Origin: Oceanobacillus sp. CFH 90083
GTDB lineage: Bacteria > Bacillota > Bacilli > Bacillales > Amphibacillaceae
Assembly (NCBI RefSeq): GCF_009389585.1
Contig: NZ_VIYG01000007.1
Coordinates: forward strand, 124,001-188,000
Length of the DNA stretch: 64,000 nt
Direction of reading: 5' to 3'
Made by a program: the position numbers and the translations under genes. Below the pieces are notes generated by a model that saw only the letters and a list, made by a program, of their open reading frames with translations, had not been told where the DNA came from and searched no databases. Each line of letters opens with the position of its first letter. Position 1 is the stretch's first letter. Shown one piece after another: positions 45,243-53,856 of this stretch.

Positions 45243-45821
45243 TTATACGTTAGAAATATAAGATAATGATGGCTGTTCTGCTGCTGATAAAGAATCTGCA
45301 TCTTTATAATGTAACAATACTCCTTCATAAACAAGCTTTAAATCCGGAGCAGTTCGAATATCCTCCGGTGTTGTAAAGTAAGGGTCCTTTGTTAAAGAAA
45401 GACTCGTTACATCCTGTAAAATGGTTGCCACAAACTGTGAACAGAAAAAGGCTGTCTGCCGTGTAATTTTGATTTTCATCATGACTCCAAATAGCCCAAT
45501 AAAGTTATAACGGTATTTTTCTTTGTCAATTTCTATATTTTGAATAAAGGATTTAATATATTCATATTCTTTTTCAGTCACTTTCAGTGCATAAATTTCA
45601 CACATAGAGTGATTTAAGTATGGCGAAAAAATATCCTCTTTTACAAACCCACCAATAAATGGATTATTAGGCTGTTTCCTCCCAAAGCTATAAACTTCTG
45701 TTAATTCTCTATCTAAAGCAATAGAAACATGGTTTAAAGGCTCCTGAGTATACAGATGAATCAATCGTGAAAGATAGCTTCCTGTATCAGTAAACAGCAA
45801 ATAAACCGTCTTGCTTTTCAT
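45243..45821 (-). CDS. Permuted NlpC/P60-like (YiiX/DUF830-type) protein
   Basis: A 192-residue cytoplasmic protein without signal peptide. It has the order His first, Cys later: EPLNHVSIALD at about 28-38 and TAFFCSQFVATIL at about 125-137, the arrangement of circularly permuted papain-fold enzymes (YiiX/YebB-like). The short catalytic block between is variable. Substrate is unknown; related enzymes act on amide or ester bonds of lipids or peptides. GAGGGGGAACAAGTAG precedes the ATG. Confidence 0.65.
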   Translation of the reverse strand: MKSKTVYLLFTDTGSYLSRLIHLYTQEPLNHVSIALDRELTEVYSFGRKQPNNPFIGGFVKEDIFSPYLNHSMCEIYALKVTEKEYEYIKSFIQNIEIDKEKYRYNFIGLFGVMMKIKITRQTAFFCSQFVATILQDVTSLSLTKDPYFTTPEDIRTAPDLKLVYEGVLLHYKDADSLSAAEQPSLSYISNV

Positions 45822-46007
45822 CTACTTGTTCCCCCTCTTCGGACATACCCTTTTTTATTAATATATACAAAAGTATTTTAATATACAATAGCTGGTGCAA
45901 AAATAGATAGTTGTATTCCTTACTGCCTTTTCACTGCTCCACTTCTATCTTAAAAAGGGTATGATAATGGTGGTCCATCTCGTCCAGTTATACCATTTAT
46001 TTACGTA

Positions 46008-46496
46008 TTAAATGACAAAAAGTTTCAATGTATCCTCTAATTTGTCATTATTTTTATTATCGTGTAACTGCTTGTTCAGAATGCTTTGCATTTTCTGTAA
46101 CTGATCGGTCATATTCTGGTAGACCTTTTTCAATGAGCCCAGCTGTTTCAAAGCTTCTTCCATTAAAATTTGCATTTTCTGCATCCGGTTTTTAAATACC
46201 TTGTACGCTCTATATGAAAAATCATATGCCTCTTTTTCCGACTTCTGCTCAGCTATTTTCATTTGTGTAAATTGCATTTCTGCATTTTCTTGCGCATTTA
46301 TATACCCCTGCTGATATATTTCCCCAAGCTTAGCTTGTATCTTCATTAACTTTCTTATCTCTTCTTTTTCCTGTTCGCTTTTCTTTATATAGTAAACTGT
46401 CATAGCATAGCGTTTCTTCAGCTCGTTCTTATTTATCATTATATGAACATTATCTGAAATGGTATCCTTCATATGCGGAAAGATTTTTAGTGTCAT
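46008..46496 (-). CDS. Coiled-coil hypothetical protein
   Basis: A 162-residue cytoplasmic protein, nearly all helical, with predicted coiled coils from about residue 40 to 155 (SEQEKEEIRKLMKIQAKLGE; LGSLKKVYQNMTDQLQKM). No signal peptide, membrane segment or catalytic motif. GAAGGAGGAATGTAA is an excellent ribosome site, so the gene is likely real. Not recognised; neighbours do not suggest a role. Confidence 0.6.
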   Translation of the reverse strand: MTLKIFPHMKDTISDNVHIMINKNELKKRYAMTVYYIKKSEQEKEEIRKLMKIQAKLGEIYQQGYINAQENAEMQFTQMKIAEQKSEKEAYDFSYRAYKVFKNRMQKMQILMEEALKQLGSLKKVYQNMTDQLQKMQSILNKQLHDNKNNDKLEDTLKLFVI

Positions 46497-46840
46497 TTAC
46501 ATTCCTCCTTCATAGCTGGATTCAGAAATTAAATAATAAGGAAGCATGCTCTTTTCAGCTTTATTTTTAAGCTACTTTTATTCTAGCGGTTAGTTTATTC
46601 ATTCGTAATAACCCAGCGTCATATTTTCAACTAAGCCTTCCGGTCTATAGCTTTATAGAACTGGAAAGAACCAAAAGCGCAAAGCGGCCGTTTAGCTACA
46701 AATAGTTATCCACAAGCAAACAATCTGATAATTCCCTGGATGACGAGATATTTTTAGAGATATAGCGGTCTTATCTTGCATTGTTGCCACAAATAACGTA
46801 AGCTTACTTTGATAACGATTTATTGGAGGCAATTAATAAA
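46497..46840. other. Spacer upstream of the ABC-F gene
   Basis: About 340 bases. A fragment AAAGCGCAAAGCGGCCGTTTA at 46672 resembles common Bacillaceae intergenic repeats. No gene or riboswitch is recognised; it may hold a leader for the ABC-F gene. Confidence 0.4.
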
Positions 46841-48466
46841 ATGTTAACAGTAACTAATGTTAGTTTACGATATGGTGATAAGAAGCTTTTTGAAGATGTC
46901 AACTTAAAATTTACACCGGGAAACTGCTACGGAGTGATTGGCGCAAATGGTGCAGGGAAATCTACGTTCCTGAAAATTCTTTCTGGTGAAATCGAACCGC
47001 AATCCGGCAATGTGTCCCTGACACCGGGACAGCGTCTGACTGTTTTAAAACAGGATCACTATGCTTATGAAGAGCATCCAGTGCTGGAGACTGTATTAAT
47101 GGGTCATGAACGTTTATACAAAGTCAAACAGGAAAAAGACGCGATTTATATGAAGGCAGACTTTAACGAAGAAGACGGAATCCGCGCTGCAGAGCTTGAA
47201 GGGGAATTCGCAGAGATGAATGGCTGGGAAGCAGAATCTGACGCTGCTGTACTTCTTAAAGGGCTTGGCGTGGACGAATCTGTTCATGATTTAAAAATGG
47301 CAGAGATTCCTGAAGAGCAGAAGGTAAAAGTATTACTTGCCCAGGCATTATTCGGCAATCCGGATATTCTTCTTCTCGATGAGCCGACAAACGGATTGGA
47401 TATTCAGGCAATTCAATGGCTGGAGGAATTCCTTATTCAATTTGAAAATACCGTTATCGTTGTATCCCATGACCGTCACTTTTTAAATAAAGTTTGTACG
47501 CAAATTGCGGATGTCGACTACGGAAAAATTCAGCTCTATGTCGGAAACTATGATTTCTGGTATGAGTCCAGTCAGCTTGCTTCCCGGATGGCTCAAGAAT
47601 CGAATAAGAAAAAAGAAGAGAAAATTAAAGAGTTAAAAGACTTTATCGCCCGTTTTAGCGCAAATGCTTCAAAGTCCAAACAGGCAACGTCGCGTAAGAA
47701 AATGCTGGATAACATTACGTTGGATGATATTAAGCCATCATCCAGAAAATATCCGTATATCGCCTTTACGCCTGAACGTGAAATTGGAAATGATTTATTA
47801 CAGGTGAAGGATTTATCGAAAACCATTAATGGTGTGAAAGTATTGGATAAGGTGAACTTCACACTAAATTCGAATGATAAAGTGGCATTGGTCGGCAAAG
47901 ATGATATTGCCAATACTACTTTATTGCAAATTCTGGCCGGTGAATTAGAGCCGGACGAAGGCTCTTATAAATGGGGAATTACAACATCACAGTCCTATTT
48001 CCCGAAAGATAATTCCGAGTTCTTTGATGGTGTGGACTTATCCTTGGTGGAATGGCTGCGTCAATACTCCCCTGAGGATGAAACAGAAACCTTCTTACGC
48101 GGTTTCTTAGGAAGAATGTTATTCTCCGGAGAAGAAGCGAAGAAAAAAGCAAATGTCCTGTCCGGTGGAGAAAAGGTCCGCTGTATGCTTTCTAAAATGA
48201 TGCTTTCCAAATCGAATGTCCTTATTTTAGACGAGCCCACCAACCATCTGGACCTGGAATCAATTCAGGCATTAAATAATGGTCTGGTTAAATTCAAAGG
48301 ATCGATTGTCTTCACATCACATGACCATGAATTTATCAACAGTATTGCGAACCGCATTATCGAAATCACGCCAAACGGTATTGTTGATAAAGAAATCTCT
48401 TATGATGAATATGTTCAGGATAAAAAGCTGCAAAAGCAAGTGAAGGAAATGTATACAACAGCATAA
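46841..48466 (+). CDS. ykpA: ABC-F family ATPase (YkpA/YbiT type)
   Basis: Soluble twin-ATPase protein of 541 residues that acts on the ribosome rather than in transport. NBD1: Walker A GANGAGKST (34-42), Walker B DILLLDEPTNGLD. NBD2: signature LSGGEKVR and Walker B VLILDEPTNHLD are standard, but its P-loop reads VGKDDIANTT with Asn358 where Lys is expected. The NBD1 signature reads IPEEQ instead of LSGGQ. These two defects fall in the same composite site. The ATG at 46841 follows GGAGGCAATTAATAAA. The linker is rich in Lys/Glu. Confidence 0.87.
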   Translation: MLTVTNVSLRYGDKKLFEDVNLKFTPGNCYGVIGANGAGKSTFLKILSGEIEPQSGNVSLTPGQRLTVLKQDHYAYEEHPVLETVLMGHERLYKVKQEKDAIYMKADFNEEDGIRAAELEGEFAEMNGWEAESDAAVLLKGLGVDESVHDLKMAEIPEEQKVKVLLAQALFGNPDILLLDEPTNGLDIQAIQWLEEFLIQFENTVIVVSHDRHFLNKVCTQIADVDYGKIQLYVGNYDFWYESSQLASRMAQESNKKKEEKIKELKDFIARFSANASKSKQATSRKKMLDNITLDDIKPSSRKYPYIAFTPEREIGNDLLQVKDLSKTINGVKVLDKVNFTLNSNDKVALVGKDDIANTTLLQILAGELEPDEGSYKWGITTSQSYFPKDNSEFFDGVDLSLVEWLRQYSPEDETETFLRGFLGRMLFSGEEAKKKANVLSGGEKVRCMLSKMMLSKSNVLILDEPTNHLDLESIQALNNGLVKFKGSIVFTSHDHEFINSIANRIIEITPNGIVDKEISYDEYVQDKKLQKQVKEMYTTA

Positions 48467-48488
48467 TACAGACTTACCGGCTATAAAA

Positions 48489-48528
48489 TAGAGACTCTGA
48501 TAAGTATATCCTTTATCAGAGTCTCTTT
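48489..48528 (+). terminator. Terminator of the ABC-F gene
   Basis: Stem AGAGACTCTGATAA / TTATCAGAGTCTCT followed by TTCTTTCC. Confidence 0.85.
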
Positions 48529-48559
48529 CTTTCCTATAAAGCCTTAAGACAATAATATA

Positions 48560-48645
48560 AGTGCAACGATTTTCATGGGGCGAGTAATCTCACCCCCAAC
48601 GAAAGGAACCTGTGCTTTTAAGGCCTGACTTGCCAAGCCTTTTTT
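48560..48645. repeat. Inverted copy of the dispersed repeat
   Basis: Contains ATGGGGCGAGTAATCTCACC, reverse orientation of the GATTACTCGCCCCAT unit, followed by GGCCTGACTTGCCAAGCC, the companion repeat in the same inverted order. Confidence 0.7.
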
Positions 48646-48655
48646 CTCCAATTTA

Positions 48656-49606
48656 TCAAGCGCTATCTCGCTTTATTTTTTCCCGAATCTTTTCCAGCAT
48701 ATCTATTGTCATACTGTCAATATCATGTGCTGCCTCAAAACCCCATTCTTCTTTCGCAGCGTCTGCATTAATAGAATCTGGCCAGCTCTCTGCAATCCCC
48801 TGTCTGACAGGGTCCACCTGATAATTCATTTCAAAATCCGGAATCTGCCTGCCGATCGCTTCTGCAAAATGCTCCGGCGCTGCAGACATTGCGGTAATAT
48901 TGAAGGCATTGCGGTGCTTTAATCGATCAGGGTCTGCTTCCATCAGCTGAATAATCGCATTTAAAGCATCCGGCATATACATCATATCCATATGCGTACC
49001 CTGGGCAATATAGGAAGTATACCTTCCTTTTCGAATTGCTTCGTAATACACTTCTACTGCGTAGTCTGTTGTACCGCCTCCCGGAGCTGTTACATAAGAA
49101 ATTAAACCGGGGAAGCGAACCCCTCTGGTATCGACTCCAAATCTGGAATAATAGTAATCACATAGTAATTCTCCTGCTACTTTATTTACCCCATACATCG
49201 TTGTCGGCCGCTGCAGTGTATCCTGAGGTGTATTGTCTTTTGGTGTACTTGGTCCAAATGCACCAATCGAGCTGGGTGTAAAAAATTTTAATTTTAACTC
49301 CTTCGCTGCTTCTAAAGCATTTACCAGCCCGCCCATATTAATTTCCCATGCCACTTTTGGAAAAGCCTCTGCCTTCGCTGATAAGAGCGCGGCTAAATGG
49401 ATAATGGTATCCACATTATATTTTTTAGCAATCTCATAAATATCCTTTTCTTTCGTCACATCGATCTCTTCAAATATTCCTGTCGGACTCTCAGGTCTCC
49501 GGATATCAGAAGCAATGATATTCTCCTCACCGTATGTACTACGAAGCTTCTCCGTTAATTCTGACCCGATTTGTCCTAATGCACCGGTCACTAAAATTTT
49601 TTTCAT
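48656..49606 (-). CDS. tdh: L-threonine 3-dehydrogenase, SDR type
   Basis: NAD-dependent oxidation of L-threonine to 2-amino-3-ketobutyrate. Extended short-chain dehydrogenase: NAD-binding [14 protein letters not shown] (about 8-21), active-site TPSSIGAFG with Ser, and YGVNKVAGE (YxxxK). At 316 residues it matches the UDP-galactose-epimerase-like Tdh rather than the zinc-dependent type. The ATG at 49606 follows AAGGGGTGTTTTCCGAG. Its product is the substrate of Kbl, encoded just upstream. Confidence 0.9.
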   Translation of the reverse strand: MKKILVTGALGQIGSELTEKLRSTYGEENIIASDIRRPESPTGIFEEIDVTKEKDIYEIAKKYNVDTIIHLAALLSAKAEAFPKVAWEINMGGLVNALEAAKELKLKFFTPSSIGAFGPSTPKDNTPQDTLQRPTTMYGVNKVAGELLCDYYYSRFGVDTRGVRFPGLISYVTAPGGGTTDYAVEVYYEAIRKGRYTSYIAQGTHMDMMYMPDALNAIIQLMEADPDRLKHRNAFNITAMSAAPEHFAEAIGRQIPDFEMNYQVDPVRQGIAESWPDSINADAAKEEWGFEAAHDIDSMTIDMLEKIREKIKRDSA

Positions 49607-49620
49607 CTCGGAAAACACCC

Positions 49621-49695
49621 CTTAAAGGCTGTTCAAAAAGTCCGCTAAAAATAACATTTTGAATTTTTATCAACCCTTTTGAACATGAACCCTTC
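49621..49695. repeat. Short inverted-repeat element inside the kbl-tdh operon
   Basis: Left end GGCTGTTCAAAAAGTCCGCT and right end CCCTTTTGAACATGAACCC match the MITE-type termini; about 75 bp in all. It fills nearly the whole kbl-tdh gap. Confidence 0.65.
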
Positions 49696-49700
49696 CTTTT

Positions 49701-50891
49701 TTAAATCAAGTTCATTTCTTTACCAATTTTTTCATAGATACGGATAGCATGATCCAGCATTTCTTTCGTATGAGCTGCTGTCGGCATATTCCGAACACGC
49801 CCAGTACCCCTTGGGACAGTTGGAAACACAATTGCTTTTGCATAAACGCCTTCCTCATACAACCTTTTGCTGAACGTCTGTGCCTGCTTTTCATCGTCGA
49901 TAATACAAGGGGTAATCGGTGTCTCACTCTCTCCGATATCAAAGCCCAGATCTTTTAACCCTTTTTTCAAGTAATCGCCATTCTCCCAGAGCTTCTCATT
50001 CAGCTCGGTACTCTCCATTAACATTTCAATAGCTCTTGTACTTGCTATCGCATCTGCCGGGGATACAGCTGTAGAAAACAGGAATGGACGGGAACGGACC
50101 TTCAGCCAATCAATCAGCGCTTGTTTCCCGGCAACATATCCACCGATCACACCAATTGCTTTTGATAGCGTACCCATTTGAAAATCTACTTTGTCCTGTA
50201 ATCCAAAATGTTTTACCGTACCTGCCCCATCTCCCGTTACACCAGAACCATGTGCATCATCTACATAGGTTATTAAATCAAATTCTTCGGCAACTTTTAC
50301 AATCTCCGGCAGCTTGGCGATATCTCCATCCATTGAAAACACACCATCAGTAATAACCATAATTTTGTTATATTCGCCTGACTCTGCCGCTTCTTTTGCT
50401 TTTGCACGTAAATCATCCATATCTGAATGCGCAAACCGGATAATTTTCGCTTTTGACAGACGGCAGCCGTCAATAATGGAGGCATGGTTTAACGCATCCG
50501 ATAAAATAGCATCATTTTTATCCATTACAGCTGAAATAGCTGCCATATTACAGTTAAATCCAGATTGGTAAGCGATAGCTGCTTCGGTGCCTTTAAATGC
50601 AGCAATTCTTTTTTCCAGTTCCATATGCAAATCAAGTGTACCATTAATCGTACGAACGGCACCGGCTCCAACACCATGAGAATCAATGGCTTGTTTTGCC
50701 GCATCTTTTAGTTCCGGGTGCGTTGCAAGACCTAAATAGTTGTTGGAAGAAAGATTGATTAACTTTTTCCCTTCAATCATAATCTCCGGTCCATTCGCAC
50801 CTTCTACGATATCAATTTCGTTATACAGACCATTTTCCTTTAAATCAGCGATATTCGATTCTAAAAACTGATCTAAATTTCGGCTTGTCAT
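49701..50891 (-). CDS. kbl: Glycine C-acetyltransferase (2-amino-3-ketobutyrate CoA ligase)
   Basis: PLP enzyme cleaving 2-amino-3-ketobutyrate with CoA into glycine and acetyl-CoA, second step of threonine breakdown. Alpha-oxoamine synthase family, 396 residues from the chosen start: [30 protein letters not shown], and the PLP-lysine segment [17 protein letters not shown] (Lys near 241). The ATG at 50891 has AGGGAGGATGATATGT before it. First gene of the kbl-tdh operon. Confidence 0.92.
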   Translation of the reverse strand: MTSRNLDQFLESNIADLKENGLYNEIDIVEGANGPEIMIEGKKLINLSSNNYLGLATHPELKDAAKQAIDSHGVGAGAVRTINGTLDLHMELEKRIAAFKGTEAAIAYQSGFNCNMAAISAVMDKNDAILSDALNHASIIDGCRLSKAKIIRFAHSDMDDLRAKAKEAAESGEYNKIMVITDGVFSMDGDIAKLPEIVKVAEEFDLITYVDDAHGSGVTGDGAGTVKHFGLQDKVDFQMGTLSKAIGVIGGYVAGKQALIDWLKVRSRPFLFSTAVSPADAIASTRAIEMLMESTELNEKLWENGDYLKKGLKDLGFDIGESETPITPCIIDDEKQAQTFSKRLYEEGVYAKAIVFPTVPRGTGRVRNMPTAAHTKEMLDHAIRIYEKIGKEMNLI

Positions 50892-51090
50892 ACATATCAT
50901 CCTCCCTGAAATAGTCATCTATGAAATCCCTTACAATTATAACACAGAAATTTTCCATATCAGTCATTTACAGAATTAGCGAATATATAAGAAAATTTAT
51001 TGTTTTTCCTGCTAGCCAAGCGGCTTACAATGTCCTATACTTAGAGAGTTGAATATTATTGAAGAATAAAATGGAGGGTTGAAAAGAAAC

Positions 51091-51228
51091 ATGCGAAAAG
51101 TTCTACTTACTTTGTTCATTTTTGTCATTGCCGCAGTAGGAGCTTTAGGCTATTCAAGTGCTCATAACGATAATAATGAAGAAATTGAACAAAGCCCGGC
51201 TTCCACGACTACCGAATTTCAGAATTAA
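51091..51228 (+). CDS. 45-residue single-span membrane or secreted peptide
   Basis: Frame starting MRKVLLTLFIFVIAAVGALG, a short basic start and a hydrophobic helix, then an acidic/polar tail (SSAHNDNNEEIEQSP). ATGGAGGGTTGAAAAGAAAC supplies a GGAGG 12 bases upstream. No family is recognised. Could be a membrane-anchored regulatory peptide; no partner gene is adjacent. Confidence 0.5.
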   Translation: MRKVLLTLFIFVIAAVGALGYSSAHNDNNEEIEQSPASTTTEFQN

Positions 51229-51545
51229 AAAGGATATTCAAAAAGTCCGTTAAAGATAAAATAATCATTTATTATTCGTCTTTTTGAAAAATGTGAAGGA
51301 AAAATCAGCTTATTATTGATTATAGATAAAACGCAGATGTTTAAGAACCATTTTGCGTCATAACTACAATGTTAAACAGCCAGATAGCATCGTTTGATAA
51401 GGTTTCATGCTTATTTTTTAGAAGTATGGTGCCTTTTTTATTTTGACAACTCCTACATTTAAAGCAGTGGGCTTTCTAGTTCGGAAAATCTGTAAAGAAA
51501 ACAAGTTTTTCTTTAGATTCTTTGTACTTTTTTAAAGCGCAGAAA
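51229..51545. other. Spacer with a MITE relic
   Basis: Starts with AAAAAGGATATTCAAAAAGTCCG ends and CGTCTTTTTGAAAAA at 51279, a short relative of the MITE-type element (51229-51293). The rest is AT-rich and holds no gene that I can support. Confidence 0.45.
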
Positions 51546-51582
51546 AATAGCTTAAGAGTTTCATTGACTCTTAAGCTATCTT
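51546..51582. terminator. Terminator of the YocH-like gene
   Basis: Stem ATAGCTTAAGAGT / ACTCTTAAGCTAT, 7-base loop, AT-rich flanks, just past the minus-strand stop at 51590. Confidence 0.8.
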
Positions 51583-51589
51583 TATAAAT

Positions 51590-52453
51590 TTACTCTACGA
51601 TTGTTACGTTAACTTGTTGTCTTCCAAAGTTTAATGCTTCTTGTTTAGTTGGTACATGCAGGTCGATTTTGTTTCCATTGATTGCACCGCCGGTATCGGC
51701 AGCAGTTGCATAGCCATAACCCTCAACGTATACTTTACTTCCCAATGGAATAACGCTAGGATCTACTGCAATTACTTTTGCATTAGGATTTGCATTTAAA
51801 TCTACACCTGTTGCAGTAACTCCGGAGCATCCATCACATCCTGCTGTATATGCAGTTGCTTCTACGGAAATTGTTTCCCCTTGTGGAGAATCGTTGTTTG
51901 AAGATTGTTCTGCTGGTTCAGAAGCAGATGCTTCTTCATTTGAAGTTTGCTCTGCAGGAGCTTCTTCTTGTGCGGGCTCGCTTTCCTCTTCAACTGGAGC
52001 ACTTTCTTCTGCTTGCTCTTCTGTTGCTTCTTCAGCTGGTTCTTCTGTTACTGTTTCTGCTGCAGGCTCAGCTGCTGCACCATTTATTGATAATTGGTAT
52101 CCGATAACGATTGTATCAGAAGAAAGGTTATTCCATTCTTTAATATCATTTATAGATACACCGAATTTCTTAGCTATCTCTGATAAGGTGTCACCTTTTT
52201 CTATTGTATATCGTGTTTCTTCACCATTTTCATTAGGTTCACTTACCAAAATAATATCTTTCGGATGGATTACCGTTGTTTTAAGATTATTTATATCAAG
52301 TAAGTTTTGTACGCTTGTATCATGTTGGGCTGCAATCTCCCATAAGCTCTCTCCTAATTCGACCTTGTGTTCATTTGCGTCAGCGGAAACTGTTGTTGCA
52401 GCTGCACCGGTAATAATAAATCCAGCAGATAATGCTGCTACTAGTTTTCTCAT
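51590..52453 (-). CDS. yocH: LysM and 3D-domain cell wall protein (YocH-like)
   Basis: Secreted putative muralytic enzyme. Signal peptide (residues 1-25, ending TVSA), two LysM peptidoglycan-binding repeats (HKVELGESLWEIAAQ and YTIEKGDTLSEIAKKFG), a long Glu/Ala/Pro linker (about 138-195), and a C-terminal 3D domain with the eponymous Asp residues (VDPSVIPLGSKVYVEGYG, AADTGGAINGNKIDLHV). AAAGGAGGTTATCAG precedes the ATG at 52453. B. subtilis yocH is WalR-controlled; no exact WalR box was found here. Confidence 0.87.
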   Translation of the reverse strand: MRKLVAALSAGFIITGAAATTVSADANEHKVELGESLWEIAAQHDTSVQNLLDINNLKTTVIHPKDIILVSEPNENGEETRYTIEKGDTLSEIAKKFGVSINDIKEWNNLSSDTIVIGYQLSINGAAAEPAAETVTEEPAEEATEEQAEESAPVEEESEPAQEEAPAEQTSNEEASASEPAEQSSNNDSPQGETISVEATAYTAGCDGCSGVTATGVDLNANPNAKVIAVDPSVIPLGSKVYVEGYGYATAADTGGAINGNKIDLHVPTKQEALNFGRQQVNVTIVE

Positions 52454-52708
52454 CTGATAACCTCCTTTGTTTTTCACAATGACTATCCTATCACAGGATC
52501 CCAGAGAATACAGTTACAGGACAGTTAAGTGTAAATTACAATGATTACATATCATTCAGCTACTATTACATTTGTAACATGATTGTTATAGTAGAGAGGT
52601 GTCGTCCATGTTTTATGACAAATCAACGTCAAATAAGAGGCTTTGTAATAATAAAAAAAGAGCTCTCTTTGATAGAGAACCCTTTGTCAAATGCTTGCCA
52701 GTATTCAA

Positions 52709-53590
52709 TTAGCTGCTAAAAAAGTTTGCAATGGAACGGAATATATCACTAAAGAAATTCGCTACTCTCTCCCAAAATCCTCTGTCCAAGCCTAAATCTT
52801 CCGCTCTTTCGACAAGGTTGTTTGTAATATCCTCTAATTGATCTCTCATCGATCCAAAATCAATTTCTAAATCCCTCATTCTGTTTACTAAATCAATCAG
52901 CATTTGCCGATCAGCATCATTAAGCTGAATATCCAGATTGTTTAGTTGCTCATTAACGATTTGCTCTACTTCTTCTCTTGTCACTGGATTCTGTTCAGCA
53001 ATCATTTTTTTGATTTCTGTTAAAAGCGTACTTACATCTTCATCGCTAATATTTTCATTATCAGCTAAATCTGTTGCCAGTTCTAACTCATCGTTAGCTA
53101 ATTCCATTCGGTCCTGATCTAATTCTACTCCTTCCACATCATAGGCTTTATAAATTCCTGTTAATGCAGAATGACCCGATACCTTGACGGGGGAAACAAC
53201 ATCTACTGTTGCATTTTCCGCTCCTGCTGTTAATAGAGCGTTCATATACATCTCCCGTGTTACTTCCGTTATATTATCCGGTGTTAAAATATTCACGTCC
53301 AGTCCTGTTCCACTTGACTCTAATGTAATCCCTGCGGAGGAGTACATATTGGCATTTGGATTTCCATTTATAAAATCAGCGTAGTCCTGTCCTGTCACAT
53401 CATGTTCCTCATATGTGTCATCATCTGATATCTCCAGCATCTCCTTGACTTCTGCCCGCTGGCTGTCACTAAGTTTTTCCCCATAGATAATCGTTGTATT
53501 AGAAGCTGCTGAAACTGGCAATAAGATACTGAAAAATAATATGCAGCTTAGTGCAACGTATTTCAACATGGATACTAACTTCTTATTCAT
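52709..53590 (-). CDS. ypuA: Secreted DUF1002 protein (YpuA-like)
   Basis: Exported protein of 293 residues: signal peptide with cleavage after VSA (about 27), then the DUF1002 domain (TTIIYGEKLSDSQRAEVKEM, VKVSGHSALTGIYKAYDV) and a helical C-terminal half ending in an amphipathic stretch (FFSDIFRSIANFF). Function unknown. AAAAGGAGTAAACAAA precedes the ATG at 53590. Confidence 0.83.
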   Translation of the reverse strand: MNKKLVSMLKYVALSCILFFSILLPVSAASNTTIIYGEKLSDSQRAEVKEMLEISDDDTYEEHDVTGQDYADFINGNPNANMYSSAGITLESSGTGLDVNILTPDNITEVTREMYMNALLTAGAENATVDVVSPVKVSGHSALTGIYKAYDVEGVELDQDRMELANDELELATDLADNENISDEDVSTLLTEIKKMIAEQNPVTREEVEQIVNEQLNNLDIQLNDADRQMLIDLVNRMRDLEIDFGSMRDQLEDITNNLVERAEDLGLDRGFWERVANFFSDIFRSIANFFSS

Positions 53591-53856
53591 TTTGTTTACT
53601 CCTTTTCTTCGCAAGAGCTCTCCTCTTACTTTTGATATTTGTGATGAGCAACTATCGTCATCTATTATAACCTGAAGAAAAAATGATTACATGTTTTTAA
53701 ACAATTAATTTATAATCTTGGCATGAAAAAAAAGACCTCCGTATCTCTTTTGCTTCGAAACGAAAATCTTTTTCTTTCTTTAGAGCCGGCTATTCCCCGG
53801 ATTTCTTTTCAGATAAACAGGACTGCTCTTATAAAAATGTTTAAGTAGAAAAATGA

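Noticed and set aside
47593-47913. Antisense frames within ykpA, metY, cls and other genes
   Set aside because: They mirror real coding sequence in other frames, lack ribosome sites and show no family similarity.
52454-52640. WalR binding site upstream of the YocH-like gene
   Set aside because: Several TGTAAT-like hexamers occur, but none has the 5-base spacing required by the TGTWAH-N5-TGTWAH consensus.
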